Source: Deinandra increscens subsp. villosa (taxonomy: Eukaryota > Streptophyta > Magnoliopsida > Asterales > Asteraceae). Taken from it: DNA of 64,000 nt. The stretch is from positions 186,001 through 250,000 of the forward strand of contig JBCNJP010000226.1 in the NCBI GenBank assembly GCA_039602395.1, read 5' to 3'. This document shows, in pieces, positions 11,287 through 20,000 of the stretch. The notes beneath the pieces are model-generated. The model ran no database searches and was not told the DNA's origin. It saw only the letters and a list, made by a program, of their open reading frames with translations. The first letter of the stretch is position 1. Each line of letters begins with the position of its first letter. The position numbers and the translations under genes were made by a program.

Positions 11287-11455
11287 ACACACTTTCGCAT
11301 ATGAAATAACTATTTTTCACATGTGAAATTTTCTAAATAATGAGAAAAAAGAAGAAAAAGAAAAAGATAATTAATCACAACCTTTAGATTAAGAGATCTA
11401 ATGATGAAAAAAGATATATATAAGTCTACACTTTTAAGGGGTGTCTACAATAAAA
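11030..11455. repeat. Palindromic element with a (TA)n centre
   Basis: The left arm (about 11040-11215) and right arm (about 11283-11455) are diverged inverted copies sharing CTTTCGCATRTGAAATAA, GGTTGTGATTAATT and AAAGTGTA motifs. The centre (about 11234-11281) is a TA repeat. This would form a long hairpin. No coding potential; the ORF at 11095-11292 is a translation of the repeat. Confidence 0.6.
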
Positions 11456-11558
11456 CTCATAATATATACATATAGTGAGAGAGGATAGAAAAAAAAATGA
11501 AAATTTAACAGTAAAACTATGCATTTCGTCATATGTACCTAGAGATTTGAGTCCCTAC

Positions 11559-11871
11559 TGTTGGCCCGATTAATTCATAAAAGGTCCAAAACTACAAGTC
11601 GGTAGATGGGCTCGGTCCAATCCTAATGTGTGGAGGGGCTGTTTAGTCACCCTCAATGTGTAGAGGGACTAAAACCGACTTTATTAATGTGTATAGGGTT
11701 GGTTAGAAGGCTTTTGTGTTAGATTCTAATAAGATGCCTTGTTCCCCAAGGATAGTTTAGGTCTATATATAGAGATCAAGTTTAGGGTTTCTACTGTACC
11801 AAATTCTCCAATAAAGTTTTTAAGTTATTTTTCTTTATTTATGAGAGTTGCCGGGTACCAATTAACCTTGA
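11559..11871 (+). repeat. Left LTR of the gag-only Copia element
   Basis: Begins TGTTGGCCCG and ends AACCTTGA. A TATA-like GTCTATATATAGAGA lies at about 11761-11775 and would be the promoter. Confidence 0.85.
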
Positions 11872-11887
11872 ATTGGTATCAGAGCAT
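11872..11887 (+). promoter_or_regulatory. Primer-binding site (tRNA-Met type)
   Basis: ATTGGTATCAGAGC directly after the left LTR, the usual Copia/Gypsy start for minus-strand DNA synthesis. Confidence 0.85.
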
Positions 11888-12250
11888 CTAGCAGGAATCG
11901 ATCGACGTTCAAGAAACCGAAGAGCAGAGATCACCTGTGGAAGCTAGATCTTGAGACTAAAAGCATGTTAGCCAAGAGTTCTAGAAGGAAGACGATCTAC
12001 GTTCAAGAAACCGAAGAACGACGATCACCTGTGGTAGCAACTTTCCTCGGGCTAAAGCAAAAGTGTGCCGTGATTAAGGAAGAAGTAAGAAGTCTAGTTG
12101 GTGTCTTTTTTTTCTATTTTGTTTTCGGTGCAATTAATCTTGCACTCAAAATAGCAAACAAACTTATGAAGGGTTACGATCAAGCAACTGCCAAGACTAG
12201 GACTGGAAGGATCTGAACCTACGAAGTCACCCTCTCTGTAAGAAACCTTT

Positions 12251-13069
12251 GTGGCGAAGGATACATCGGTTCCCTACGAACGCAAGTCTAAGAGAAGGCT
12301 AAGGATCGGGAACGATGCAGCGAGTTCAAACCCGGCTGGGAGATGTTCAAACACTACTACGTTGAAGTGTCCAGTCTTGAATGATACAAACTACACCATG
12401 TGGTCGATGCGTATGAGGGCCATCTTCAACGTACACGGTGTATGGAAGATAATTGACCCGGGTACGAGTACGGATGTGAAGAAGAACTACCTGGAAATCG
12501 CTTTACTATTCGAGGCCTTACCGAAATACCAAATCCTTCAAATCGGAAATCTCACTACTGCTAAAGCGATGTGGGATGCGATCAAAACATACCATCAAGG
12601 AGCTGATCAAGTAATAGAAGCTCGACTACAAACTCTCATGGCTGAGTTCGAGGTGCTAAAGATGAAGAAAAACAATACCGTGGGTGAGTTTGCATAAAAG
12701 ATACGAGGAATGGCTTCAAAGTCGGCTTCGCTAGGATCAAAGATGGACAAAGGAAAACTCGTCAAGAAGCTCCTTCACGGATTACCTAAAAGATTCATAC
12801 ACATGGTGGCGTCAATTGAGCAATTGCTAGACATGAAAAGAATTGCATATGATGATGTCGTGGGTCGTATGAGAGCCTACGAGGAACGGATAAAAGACGA
12901 AGACGGAGACAGGTCAAGCTCGAGTAAACTGATGTTTACAAGAGGCGAAAGTTCTAAGGGTTCAAGTTATGAAAATAAGAACGGAGGATCAAAACTAACA
13001 AGAAGATTGGTAAGGAGATCAAGATTCGGATCAAGTTTCTTCAAGAACCACTACCCATGTATGTTTTGA
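12251..13069 (+). pseudogene. Copia gag polyprotein remnant (UBN2-like)
   Basis: The frame from 12251 encodes a Copia-type gag: LKCPVLNDTNYTMWSMRMRA, then GVWKIIDPG, AMWDAIKTYHQGADQV and LQTLMAEFEVLKMKKNNTVGEF. It ends in a TAA (12695-12697) and resumes in another frame from about 12710 with KLLHGLPKRFIHMVASIEQ and MRAYEERI. These are conserved blocks of UBN2/DUF4219 gag proteins, which build the retrotransposon capsid. A stop and frame change split the gene. No zinc knuckle or pol follows; 13070-13340 gives only short basic ORFs. Confidence 0.8.
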
Positions 13070-13358
13070 TAGCAAGTCAAAGATGAGCCTTAATTCTAAG
13101 GGAACTAGTGAAGATCAAGAAATCATAGTGTTTACTCGATTAGATGACCAAGATCGCAACCAAAGACGTGGTAATGCGAGTTCATGTGACCGAAGGACAG
13201 GTCAAGAATGGGGTTGTCAGGATGGTCGAGTCAGGAGGCGCCAATACAACACAGCTAGTGATCGTAGGAAGTTCCAAGGGAATCAAGGTCAAAGAAGACA
13301 TGCTTGGAGTCGAAGACCAACTAATTCGAGTTATGAATTAAGGGGGGGGGGGGGTGAA

Positions 13359-13671
13359 TGTTGGCCCGACTAATTCATAAAAGGCCCGAAACTACAAGTC
13401 GGTAGATTGGCTCGATCCAATCCTAATGTGTGGAGGGGCTGTTTAGTCACTCTCAATGTTTATAGGGACTAAAACCAACTTTATTAATGTGTATAGGGTT
13501 GGTTAGGAGGCTTTTGTGTTAGACTCTAATAAGATGCCTTGTTCCCCAATGATAGTTTAGGTCTATATATATAGATCAAGTTTAGGGTTTCTATTGTACC
13601 AAATTCTCCAATAAAGTTTTTGAGTTATTTTTCTTTATTTACGAGAGTTGCCGGGTACCAATTAACCTTGA
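13359..13671 (+). repeat. Right LTR of the gag-only Copia element
   Basis: 313 bp, about 95% identical to the left LTR, followed by the CCTAC target duplication and then a long C run (about 13689-13705). Confidence 0.85.
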
Positions 13672-13962
13672 CCTACATGCCAAACCCATCCCCCCCCCCC
13701 CCCCTCCCAAGAAAAAAAAAATTCTCCATACCATTAGTTGGAGGTGTACGTTGTTTTGTTATTTGTATCGTTCTGTTGAATTACAAGATCAATCAATTAA
13801 GTATTTTGTTGTTTCATCATTCGTATATACACACACATTGAGAAATCAGATTATACATATTGAATATGCAAAGCAATCAAGATCCGGGAACATGTAGTTA
13901 AAGTGATTCCCATTCTTAAGTTTTGATGGATCTAAGTAAAATGGGGTGATTATGTTGATTAC

Positions 13963-14051
13963 CTGAATTGATGACCGAAACCACGATATTAGATTTTGTT
14001 TCTTTCAGTGCTTCAGGCTTTCTCGCCAAAACTAAGAGTACTTGACTCTTA
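13963..14051 (-). pseudogene. 3' part of the ankyrin-gene exon cut by the Harbinger element
   Basis: Minus-strand coding sequence includes QVLLVLARKPEAL, a conserved linker in ACD6/ITN1-like proteins, and ends at a donor at 13962 (TTCAG/GTAATC). Its first bases on the minus strand are the TTA/TAA target-site copy at 14049-14051, immediately next to the transposon end. Removing the element and one target copy restores an open frame with the piece at 15881-15932. Confidence 0.8.
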
Positions 14052-15880
14052 GGGCATGCGGTATGGGGGCGTTGTGTGCCCGTTAAACGTCAAAACGCCG
14101 TGGAACACCGCCCCCCACGCGCGTTTTGGCTTGGCGTTGAAAAGGGCCGTTGTAATCTACACGGCGTTGTTGGTGGTGTGTTGTGGGAGAGGACCGTTAC
14201 CAACGGTCAAAAATTGAGCCGTTGGGTGTTTTGTTTAAAAAAAAAAAAAAAAATCGATTTTATTACTATTTAAACCCAATTTCACCTCATTTTTTAACAC
14301 CCCTTTTTATTCTATTCTTCTTCTTCCTCTATTCTTTAATCAAAATGAATCCCAACCAAAATCCCAACCAAAATACCCACCAAAATCCTAACCAAAACCC
14401 GTGGAATATGCCAACATTTGCGGGACAACCTAACCCGTTATTCGTGGGTCACGGGCAATTTCAACCACAAGGCTACAACCCGAACCCCTCGTACCAAAAC
14501 TACGCGGCATGGGGTCAAATACCAACAACTCAATTACCACCATCACAACATCAACCACAAATGTTTTCGCAATCGCAAACACAAACACCCGATGAAGAAG
14601 ATGAAGACTTCGAAATCATACCGGAGACACAAGCCCCCGAACCCTCCAAGAAAACTCGACGTAAGGGCAAAGAAAAAGTTGTTGGGACGCTTGAACCGCA
14701 AACGAGGAAGAAATGGGACACGGCGGAAGAGTTGGATTTAGTTCGAGCGTATATTGATACGTCGGAAGATCCAATATATGGTATAATTTTTTTTTTTTGT
14801 AAGTTTTTAAAGTTATATAATGTCGATCTAATTCTTTTTTTTTTTTTGTAGGGAACTCTCAAAAGAAAGAAGCTTTTTGGTCTCGTATTAGTGAAAAATT
14901 CCACGAGATCCGAAAATCGAAAGCAAACGGGATGGATGTATTCTACCGAAACAACGATAAGCTTAGTAGCAAATGGTTCGACATTAAAAGGAAGGTTGGG
15001 AAGTTTCATGGCATCGTTTTGGAGCTCAAACGACATCGTCCAAGTGGGTCAAGCGATGTCGACCTTTTGAACTTAGCCATCGATCGTTATCGTGACGATC
15101 AAAACTCGCCGCCTCTCATGCAACATTATGAAATTATGAGCAAATCTGCAAACTTTAATGAGATTATCGATCTTAAGACTTCGAGCGGCAAGAAAAGGTC
15201 ATCCACCGATATGGATAGTCCTATGGGATCGGCTTCAACGGGACGGTGTAATGTTGACCTTAACGACACGGTCAACTTGGAGGACGAGGAGGAGGCGCCC
15301 GAGATGTTGGCAAGGCCGGTGGGGAGGAAAAAAGCAATGCGTCAAGAGAAAGAAAAAAAAGAAGACGACGCTTTCTTGGAGCAACTTAATTTGTTCAACC
15401 AAGAGCAAATGAAACGCACAAAGTTGAGGGAGGACAAGATTCAAATTCAAAAGGAAAAAAGGGACTTGAAGAAGGAAAAAATACGCATTGAACAAATGCG
15501 TATGTTAAGCGTGGACACGTCGAAAATGAACGAGGAGGATCGACGATTTTTTGAGATGGAGAAGGAGAAGATTAGGAAAATATTATCTTCGGAGTAGTTT
15601 ATTTTTAAAATGTTTAAGTAATTTTAGGTATTTGTAATTTCTAGTATTTGTAATGTTTTATTTTTAATTAAAATGTTTAAGTATTTTTAATTTAAATGTT
15701 TATTAATTAAAATGTTTAAGTATTATTTTAATTTAAACAAAAAAGTAAAAAAAAATATTAAATTAATCTTTCAACACCACACCATGTATACCACACATGG
15801 TGTTGAAAGATGGTGTTGTCCAGTCATCGCCTACGTGGCAGTTTCAACACCATGTTCAACACCAACCATACCACATGCCC
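14052..15880 (+). mobile_element. PIF/Harbinger-type transposon inserted in the ankyrin exon, 1829 bp
   Basis: The ends are 15-bp inverted repeats with one mismatch: GGGCATGCGGTATGG at 14052-14066, and at 15866-15880 the reverse complement of GGGCATGTGGTATGG. Both flanks are TTA (14049-14051, 15881-15883). The cargo is one two-exon Myb/SANT-like gene (ORF1 type); the DDE transposase gene (ORF2) is absent. Autonomous Harbinger elements need both proteins, so this copy depends on a transposase supplied in trans. Confidence 0.9.
14345..15597 (+). CDS. Harbinger ORF1: Myb/SANT-like DNA-binding protein with NAM-associated C-terminal region
   Basis: Two exons, 14345-14780 and 14852-15597, joined across a 71-bp intron with GT/AG ends; the split glycine codon stays in phase and gives 393 residues. 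Residues about 1-70 are Asn/Gln/Pro-rich low complexity. An acidic stretch and a basic PSKKTRRKGKEK segment (possible nuclear signal) follow. The Myb/SANT-like domain has the usual landmarks: RKKWDTAEELDLVRAYI, DPIYGN, FWSRISEKFHEI and SKWFDIKRKVGKFHGI. The C-terminal third is a Lys/Glu-rich coiled coil. In Harbinger elements this protein binds the ends and carries the transposase to the nucleus. Such plant genes are often mis-annotated as GST T3-like. It appears intact, and transcription opposes the host gene. Confidence 0.85.
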
Positions 15881-15932
15881 TTAGTAGGAGCATCAAGGGA
15901 TGGATAGTTTTGGACAATCTTTAGTGCCGTAT
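15881..15932 (-). pseudogene. 5' part of the ankyrin-gene exon cut by the Harbinger element
   Basis: It starts after an acceptor (TTTGTTTCAG, reading minus) at 15933 and encodes TALKIVQNYPSLDAPT before meeting the transposon end at 15880. The codon split with the upstream exon (G+AT) gives Asp, matching the family pattern NNMF-D. It is the other half of the exon at 13963-14051. Confidence 0.8.
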
Positions 15933-16088
15933 CTGAAACAAATAATTAAAAACACTTTTCTTAGGGTAAATGTTACAATATATACAAATTAACAATGAAA
16001 GGAAGAACGGGAATAAACACATATTATGATAAGCAGAAAAAACAACTAAAAAAGTTCAGGTTCAATAACTAGATACTAAAAAGCTTAC

Positions 16089-16626
16089 CGAACATGTTAT
16101 TCTCCACAAGTTCTGCAATAAGCCAGCCACGACTTTCACGACTCCAACCCACTTCATCAGACAAATTGTTCGATCTCTTGTAAATATATTCAACAACGTC
16201 TTTATTTCCGAACAAAGCAGCAGCAGATAGTGGCATCATTTTTATATCATCTATAGCACCAGGAATTGTCAGCAATCTTGTGTTCTTGTTTGCCATGATA
16301 TCAACAATTTCAATGTTTCCAGCTACCACTGCTAAATAGAGGGCGGTGTGGCCATTTTTATTCTGAAGTTCCAATTGTATCTGAGTCATCCTATTCACTA
16401 GCTCTTTCACAAACCTTTTGACACGCTTCGAACTACCATTTGCGGATGCCGCTACATGAAGCGGTGTTTCCCCATTTTCAGTGATACTGTACCCTAGGTA
16501 CTGAGTATACCCATCAAGAATGACTTTAGCAGTATTCCAGTTACATTTAGCAGAAGCTTCGTAGAGACGAGCACCAGTTCTGATGTATTCTTGTCGGTTG
16601 GATCCTTTAGTGTATTTCCAATGCAA
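16089..16626 (-). CDS. N-terminal ankyrin-repeat exon of the ACD6/ITN1-like gene
   Basis: The open minus-strand exon ends at a donor at 16088 (GTTCG/GTAAGC). It encodes YIRTGARLYEASAKCNW, a typical start of the ankyrin region in this family. Repeat cores follow: NGETPLHVAASANG, NKNGHTALYLAVVAGNIEIV and MMPLSAAALFGNKDVVEYIY, about three to four ankyrin repeats. They are followed by the conserved GWLIAELVENNMF. The 5' boundary is uncertain: an acceptor ending CTAAAG sits just before GGATCC at about 16608, and the ATG at 16626 may be within the intron. No first exon was found upstream before the retrotransposon at 17046. Confidence 0.85.
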
Positions 16627-16629
16627 TTA

Positions 16630-17045
16630 AGTTAATCAGTTAAGCATCAGCTTTAACGTGCATGGACAGTTTGAATCCTTCAATTTGGTTTAAGATGTAT
16701 AACTTCAAACACACAATAATTGTGTTTATGAATCAAAGTTGAAAGCAAGTTTTTTTTTTTTTTTTCGGAACAGCATCAAAGTTCAAAACATAAATGGAAA
16801 AACTACCAGGAGCTATATAAAATTTTACAATGCGGGGGAATCATAAATATTTGCAGTAATCGAAGTTTAATATTTTCATTAATCGAAGTTTAATATTTAC
16901 TAATTTACAAGTGAAAATTAAATTTTTAATAAAATTTTAGAGTGAAAATTCAAGAGTCAGTTTGGTATGAGATGATAGAACGAACGAGTGATCGAAATGG
17001 ACGAAGGAATTGAATGTTTAAAGTAATGATATGGATAATTACCAT
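16630..17045. other. Non-coding stretch upstream of the ankyrin exon
   Basis: No first exon of the ankyrin gene is apparent on the minus strand. A T run lies at about 16751-16765. From 16963 a GTTTGGTATGAGATGATAGA segment resembles 4626-4660 and looks like MITE sequence into which the downstream retrotransposon inserted. Confidence 0.4.
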
Positions 17046-20000
17046 TTCATTGTCGGTCCTCCTCCTCCCTCGGTCCGACCCTCGCCTTTTTCCGGTTTCT
17101 GTCTCGCGCCTCCCCCTGCCTTTCTTCCTTCCGGTTCCCGGTCACCTTTCTTGGTTCGCCGCCGCCTCTGCGTCGCCGGATCTATGCTTTCTGTCGGGCC
17201 GCCGGTCTCTTGCCTCGCCGCCTCCAACGGTCCGCCGTACCATTTGGTACGCTGACCTTTGGTCGCCGGGTTTTCTTGGTCCGCCGGCTTGGTCCGCCGG
17301 CTCTATTGGTCCGGCGACCTTTTCCTCGGTCCAACTATTGTGTAGATGGGTGTTGAGTGTTGAGGTGGGTTTGGTTGTTTGGTTTTTATGCTTTAACTAA
17401 TTTTATTTAATTTCAACTTTGATATAAAAATTATGGTACATTTAAAAATTGGAATGGAAAAAAAATTTATCAGGTTTTACCCTGCAGATTTCTAGTATTT
17501 TGGTGTTTGTCCTTTATTTCCTTTCTTTTATTTTTGGTTCGCCGACCCTGTCCCTCGGTTCGCCGACCTTCCGTTCTCTTTTACTTGTTGCTTTTCTGCT
17601 TTATTTCTTCCGGTTCTCGGTGGTCGGGTGCCCGTGTTTTTGTCCGTGTTGTGTCTCTTTGGTGTTGGCTCCTGCTCTTTTGCGGGTGGGGTGGTGGTAT
17701 GTCTGGGGCCCGGGGTGGCGATGGGGTTTGGCCGTGTCCCTTTCGGGCGTTTCATTGTTGCCCGGATGGGTTGGCGGGCTCCAAGGGGTTTCCTCGGTTG
17801 GTGGCACATATTAAACGTTTCCACTTGTCGTCCGACGAGAAGAAGGGGACCTTGCGGGATTCCATCTCCTCGGATGGCGAGTTGTTTGCTTCTGTTGGTG
17901 GGTCTCTCAAGGTCTTGGGCCAATGGCTGTGTGGGGCTTGCATGGGCTTGCACGCTCTTAGTCGGGCGTGTCACCACGAAGACGGCATGGCTCAGTTCCA
18001 TCGGGTTGTTGGGGATGTGGAGGAGTTTATTGTGGGGATCCCTAAGCCGTTTGTTGTTAGGGACGTTGCCCCAGCGGGTGAGGTGGTGGTGGACGAGGTT
18101 CTACTTGATCGTGTTTTTTCTCTTCGTTTTCATACTGTGAAGAGCATCCCGTATAGTTGTCGTATGGCATTTTCCCATGCCTTGGTGGGTGCCCTAAGTA
18201 AGGTGGCCGCTATGCCTGAATCTATTGATGCGTGGGTGAGGCTTTTGTTGCTCCCTCGTTGTACGCTAAGGGTTTTTCGTCCCGCTAACCGGCAGGAACG
18301 CAGATCCGGTAATAGGAAGTCATTGCAATGTCAAAGCATCCAGCGATCGCTGGCTGCTTGGGGTGACGGAGATGGTTTCCATGAGCTTATTTTATCCCTT
18401 TTTGCCGAATACCCGAGGGGTGTCTCTGGGAGTGGTGAGGCTGCCCCTGAGTCTGATTCATCTGTGGGGAGTACTAATGTTAAACAATGTTTGCGGAAGG
18501 TTGCTGATGGGCATTTCACTGCTGCGGTGAAAGTTCTATGTTCTTCGGGTGTTGCTCCTCTCGGTAAGGATACTTTGGATGCGTTGGTTACCAAGCATCC
18601 CATCTTGCCCCCTCCGGCCATGCCTGTTTCCTTGCACTCTGAGCCCTCGCTTGTTGCTAATATCGATAGCGTGTTTGGCTGCCTTAAATCCTTCCCCAAA
18701 GGGACTTCTTGTGGGCGTGACGGGCTTAGGGCCCAGCACATCATGGATGCTCTATGTGGTGAGGGGTCTGCGATCGCGGATAGGTTGCTTGGGGCCATTA
18801 CTGAGGTGGTTAATCTATGTTTGGGGGGAAGGTGCCCTAAGGTCCTTGCGGAGTTTGTGGCGTCCGCTCCTCTCACCCCCCTGCTTAAACCGGACAATGG
18901 GATCCGCCCAATTGCTGTCGGTGCGATCTGGAGGAGGCTGGTCTCTAAGGTGGCTATTCGAGGGGTCGGGAAGGAGATGACTAAATATCTTTCTGATTTT
19001 CAATTTGGGGTGGGGGTCCCCAGTGGAGCGGAGGCTGTGCTCCACAGCGCTAACAGGTTCTTGCATGAGTTTCACTCGGATGGGTCCTTGGCTATGCTTA
19101 CTGTGGATTTCTCTAATGCACTTAATTTGGTGGATAGGACTGCCCTCTTACGTGAGGTTCGGGCCCGATGTCCATCCATTTCCCCCTGGGTGGATTTTTT
19201 ATATGGGCAACCATCTAGGTTATATGTTGGCGATGATCATATTTGGTCCACCACGGGAGTGCAGCAAGGGGACCCTTTGGGGCCTCTCCTTTTTGCCTTA
19301 GTTCTGCACCCGCTTGCTCATCGGATTAGGGATTTTTGCAGGCTCCCCTTCCATGCTTGGTACCTAGATGATGGTACGATTATCGGAGACGCTAAAGAGG
19401 TGGCTAAAGCTTTGGATATCATCAGGACTGAGGGGCCCGCATTGGGCCTTGTTTTAAACATCAAGAAAACTGAGGTTTTTTGGCCGACGTGTAATGGGGT
19501 GAAGGTGCAGGATGGGTTGTTCCCCAGCGAGATCGGGAGGCCGGGGTTAGGAGTGAAACTCCTTGGTGGTGCCGTTAGTCGAGATGCTGGGTTTATTAGC
19601 AACTTGGCTACGAAGAGGGCGGCCTCGGCTGTTGATCTAATGCGTTGTCTCCCTCGCCTTCGGGATCCTCAATGTGAGCTCCTTTTGCTCCGTTCCTGTA
19701 TGGGTGTTGCTAAGTTGTTGTTTGGCCTCCGGACTTGTCAGCCTTCCCACGTTGGGGATGCTGTTTCTATCTTTGACAGGGGCCTCCGGGGAGCTGTCGA
19801 GGACATTGTTGTTTGTGGGGGTGCCTTTTTCGGGGACTTACAATGGAGGTTAGCTTCCCTCCCAACCCGTTTTGGGGGACTTGGGTTATGCTCAGCGGAG
19901 GATGTTTCTACATATGCTTTTGTGGCATCGAGGGCCCAGTCATGGAAATTGCAGGACCACATTCTTCGGGAGTGTGGCTTTGATGGGATGGACTCTGACT

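Larger units (their letters stand above)
11559..13671 (+). mobile_element. Gag-only non-autonomous Copia-like LTR retrotransposon, 2.1 kb
   Basis: Two 313-bp LTRs (11559-11871 and 13359-13671) differ at about 16 positions by eye, roughly 5%. The element is flanked by a perfect CCTAC duplication (11554-11558, 13672-13676). A primer-binding site with TGGTATCAGAGC, complementary to initiator-Met tRNA, follows the left LTR at once. A purine tract with a long G run precedes the right LTR. Internal ORFs are gag-like only; no protease, integrase, reverse transcriptase or RNase H is present. It sits in the intron of the minus-strand ankyrin gene in the opposite orientation. Confidence 0.85.
8454..16626 (-). 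pseudogene. ACD6/ITN1-like ankyrin-repeat PGG-domain gene, disrupted
   Basis: Read on the minus strand, exons for one ankyrin-PGG protein occur in order: ankyrin repeats (16089-16626), a short exon (15932 down to 13963, interrupted), a helical/ankyrin exon (10117-9205) and the PGG membrane exon (9110-8454). Splice phases agree at each junction I can see. Family members are plasma-membrane proteins linked to defence, cell death and salt response (ACD6, ITN1). Two lesions are visible: a Harbinger element inside the second exon listed, and a frame change near 9930-9985. Intron TEs stretch the locus to over 8 kb. The first exon (upstream of 16626) was not found. It is probably a pseudogene, although a frame change could also be a sequencing error. 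Confidence 0.8.

Noticed and set aside
11872..11890. tRNA-like sequence
   Set aside because: Only the 3' complement of a tRNA, i.e. a retrotransposon primer-binding site; the same applies at 30071, 43518, 50153 and 60394.
13083..13373. Basic ORFs at the end of the small Copia element
   Set aside because: Two overlapping frames with no zinc knuckle or protease motif, running into the poly-G purine tract and LTR.
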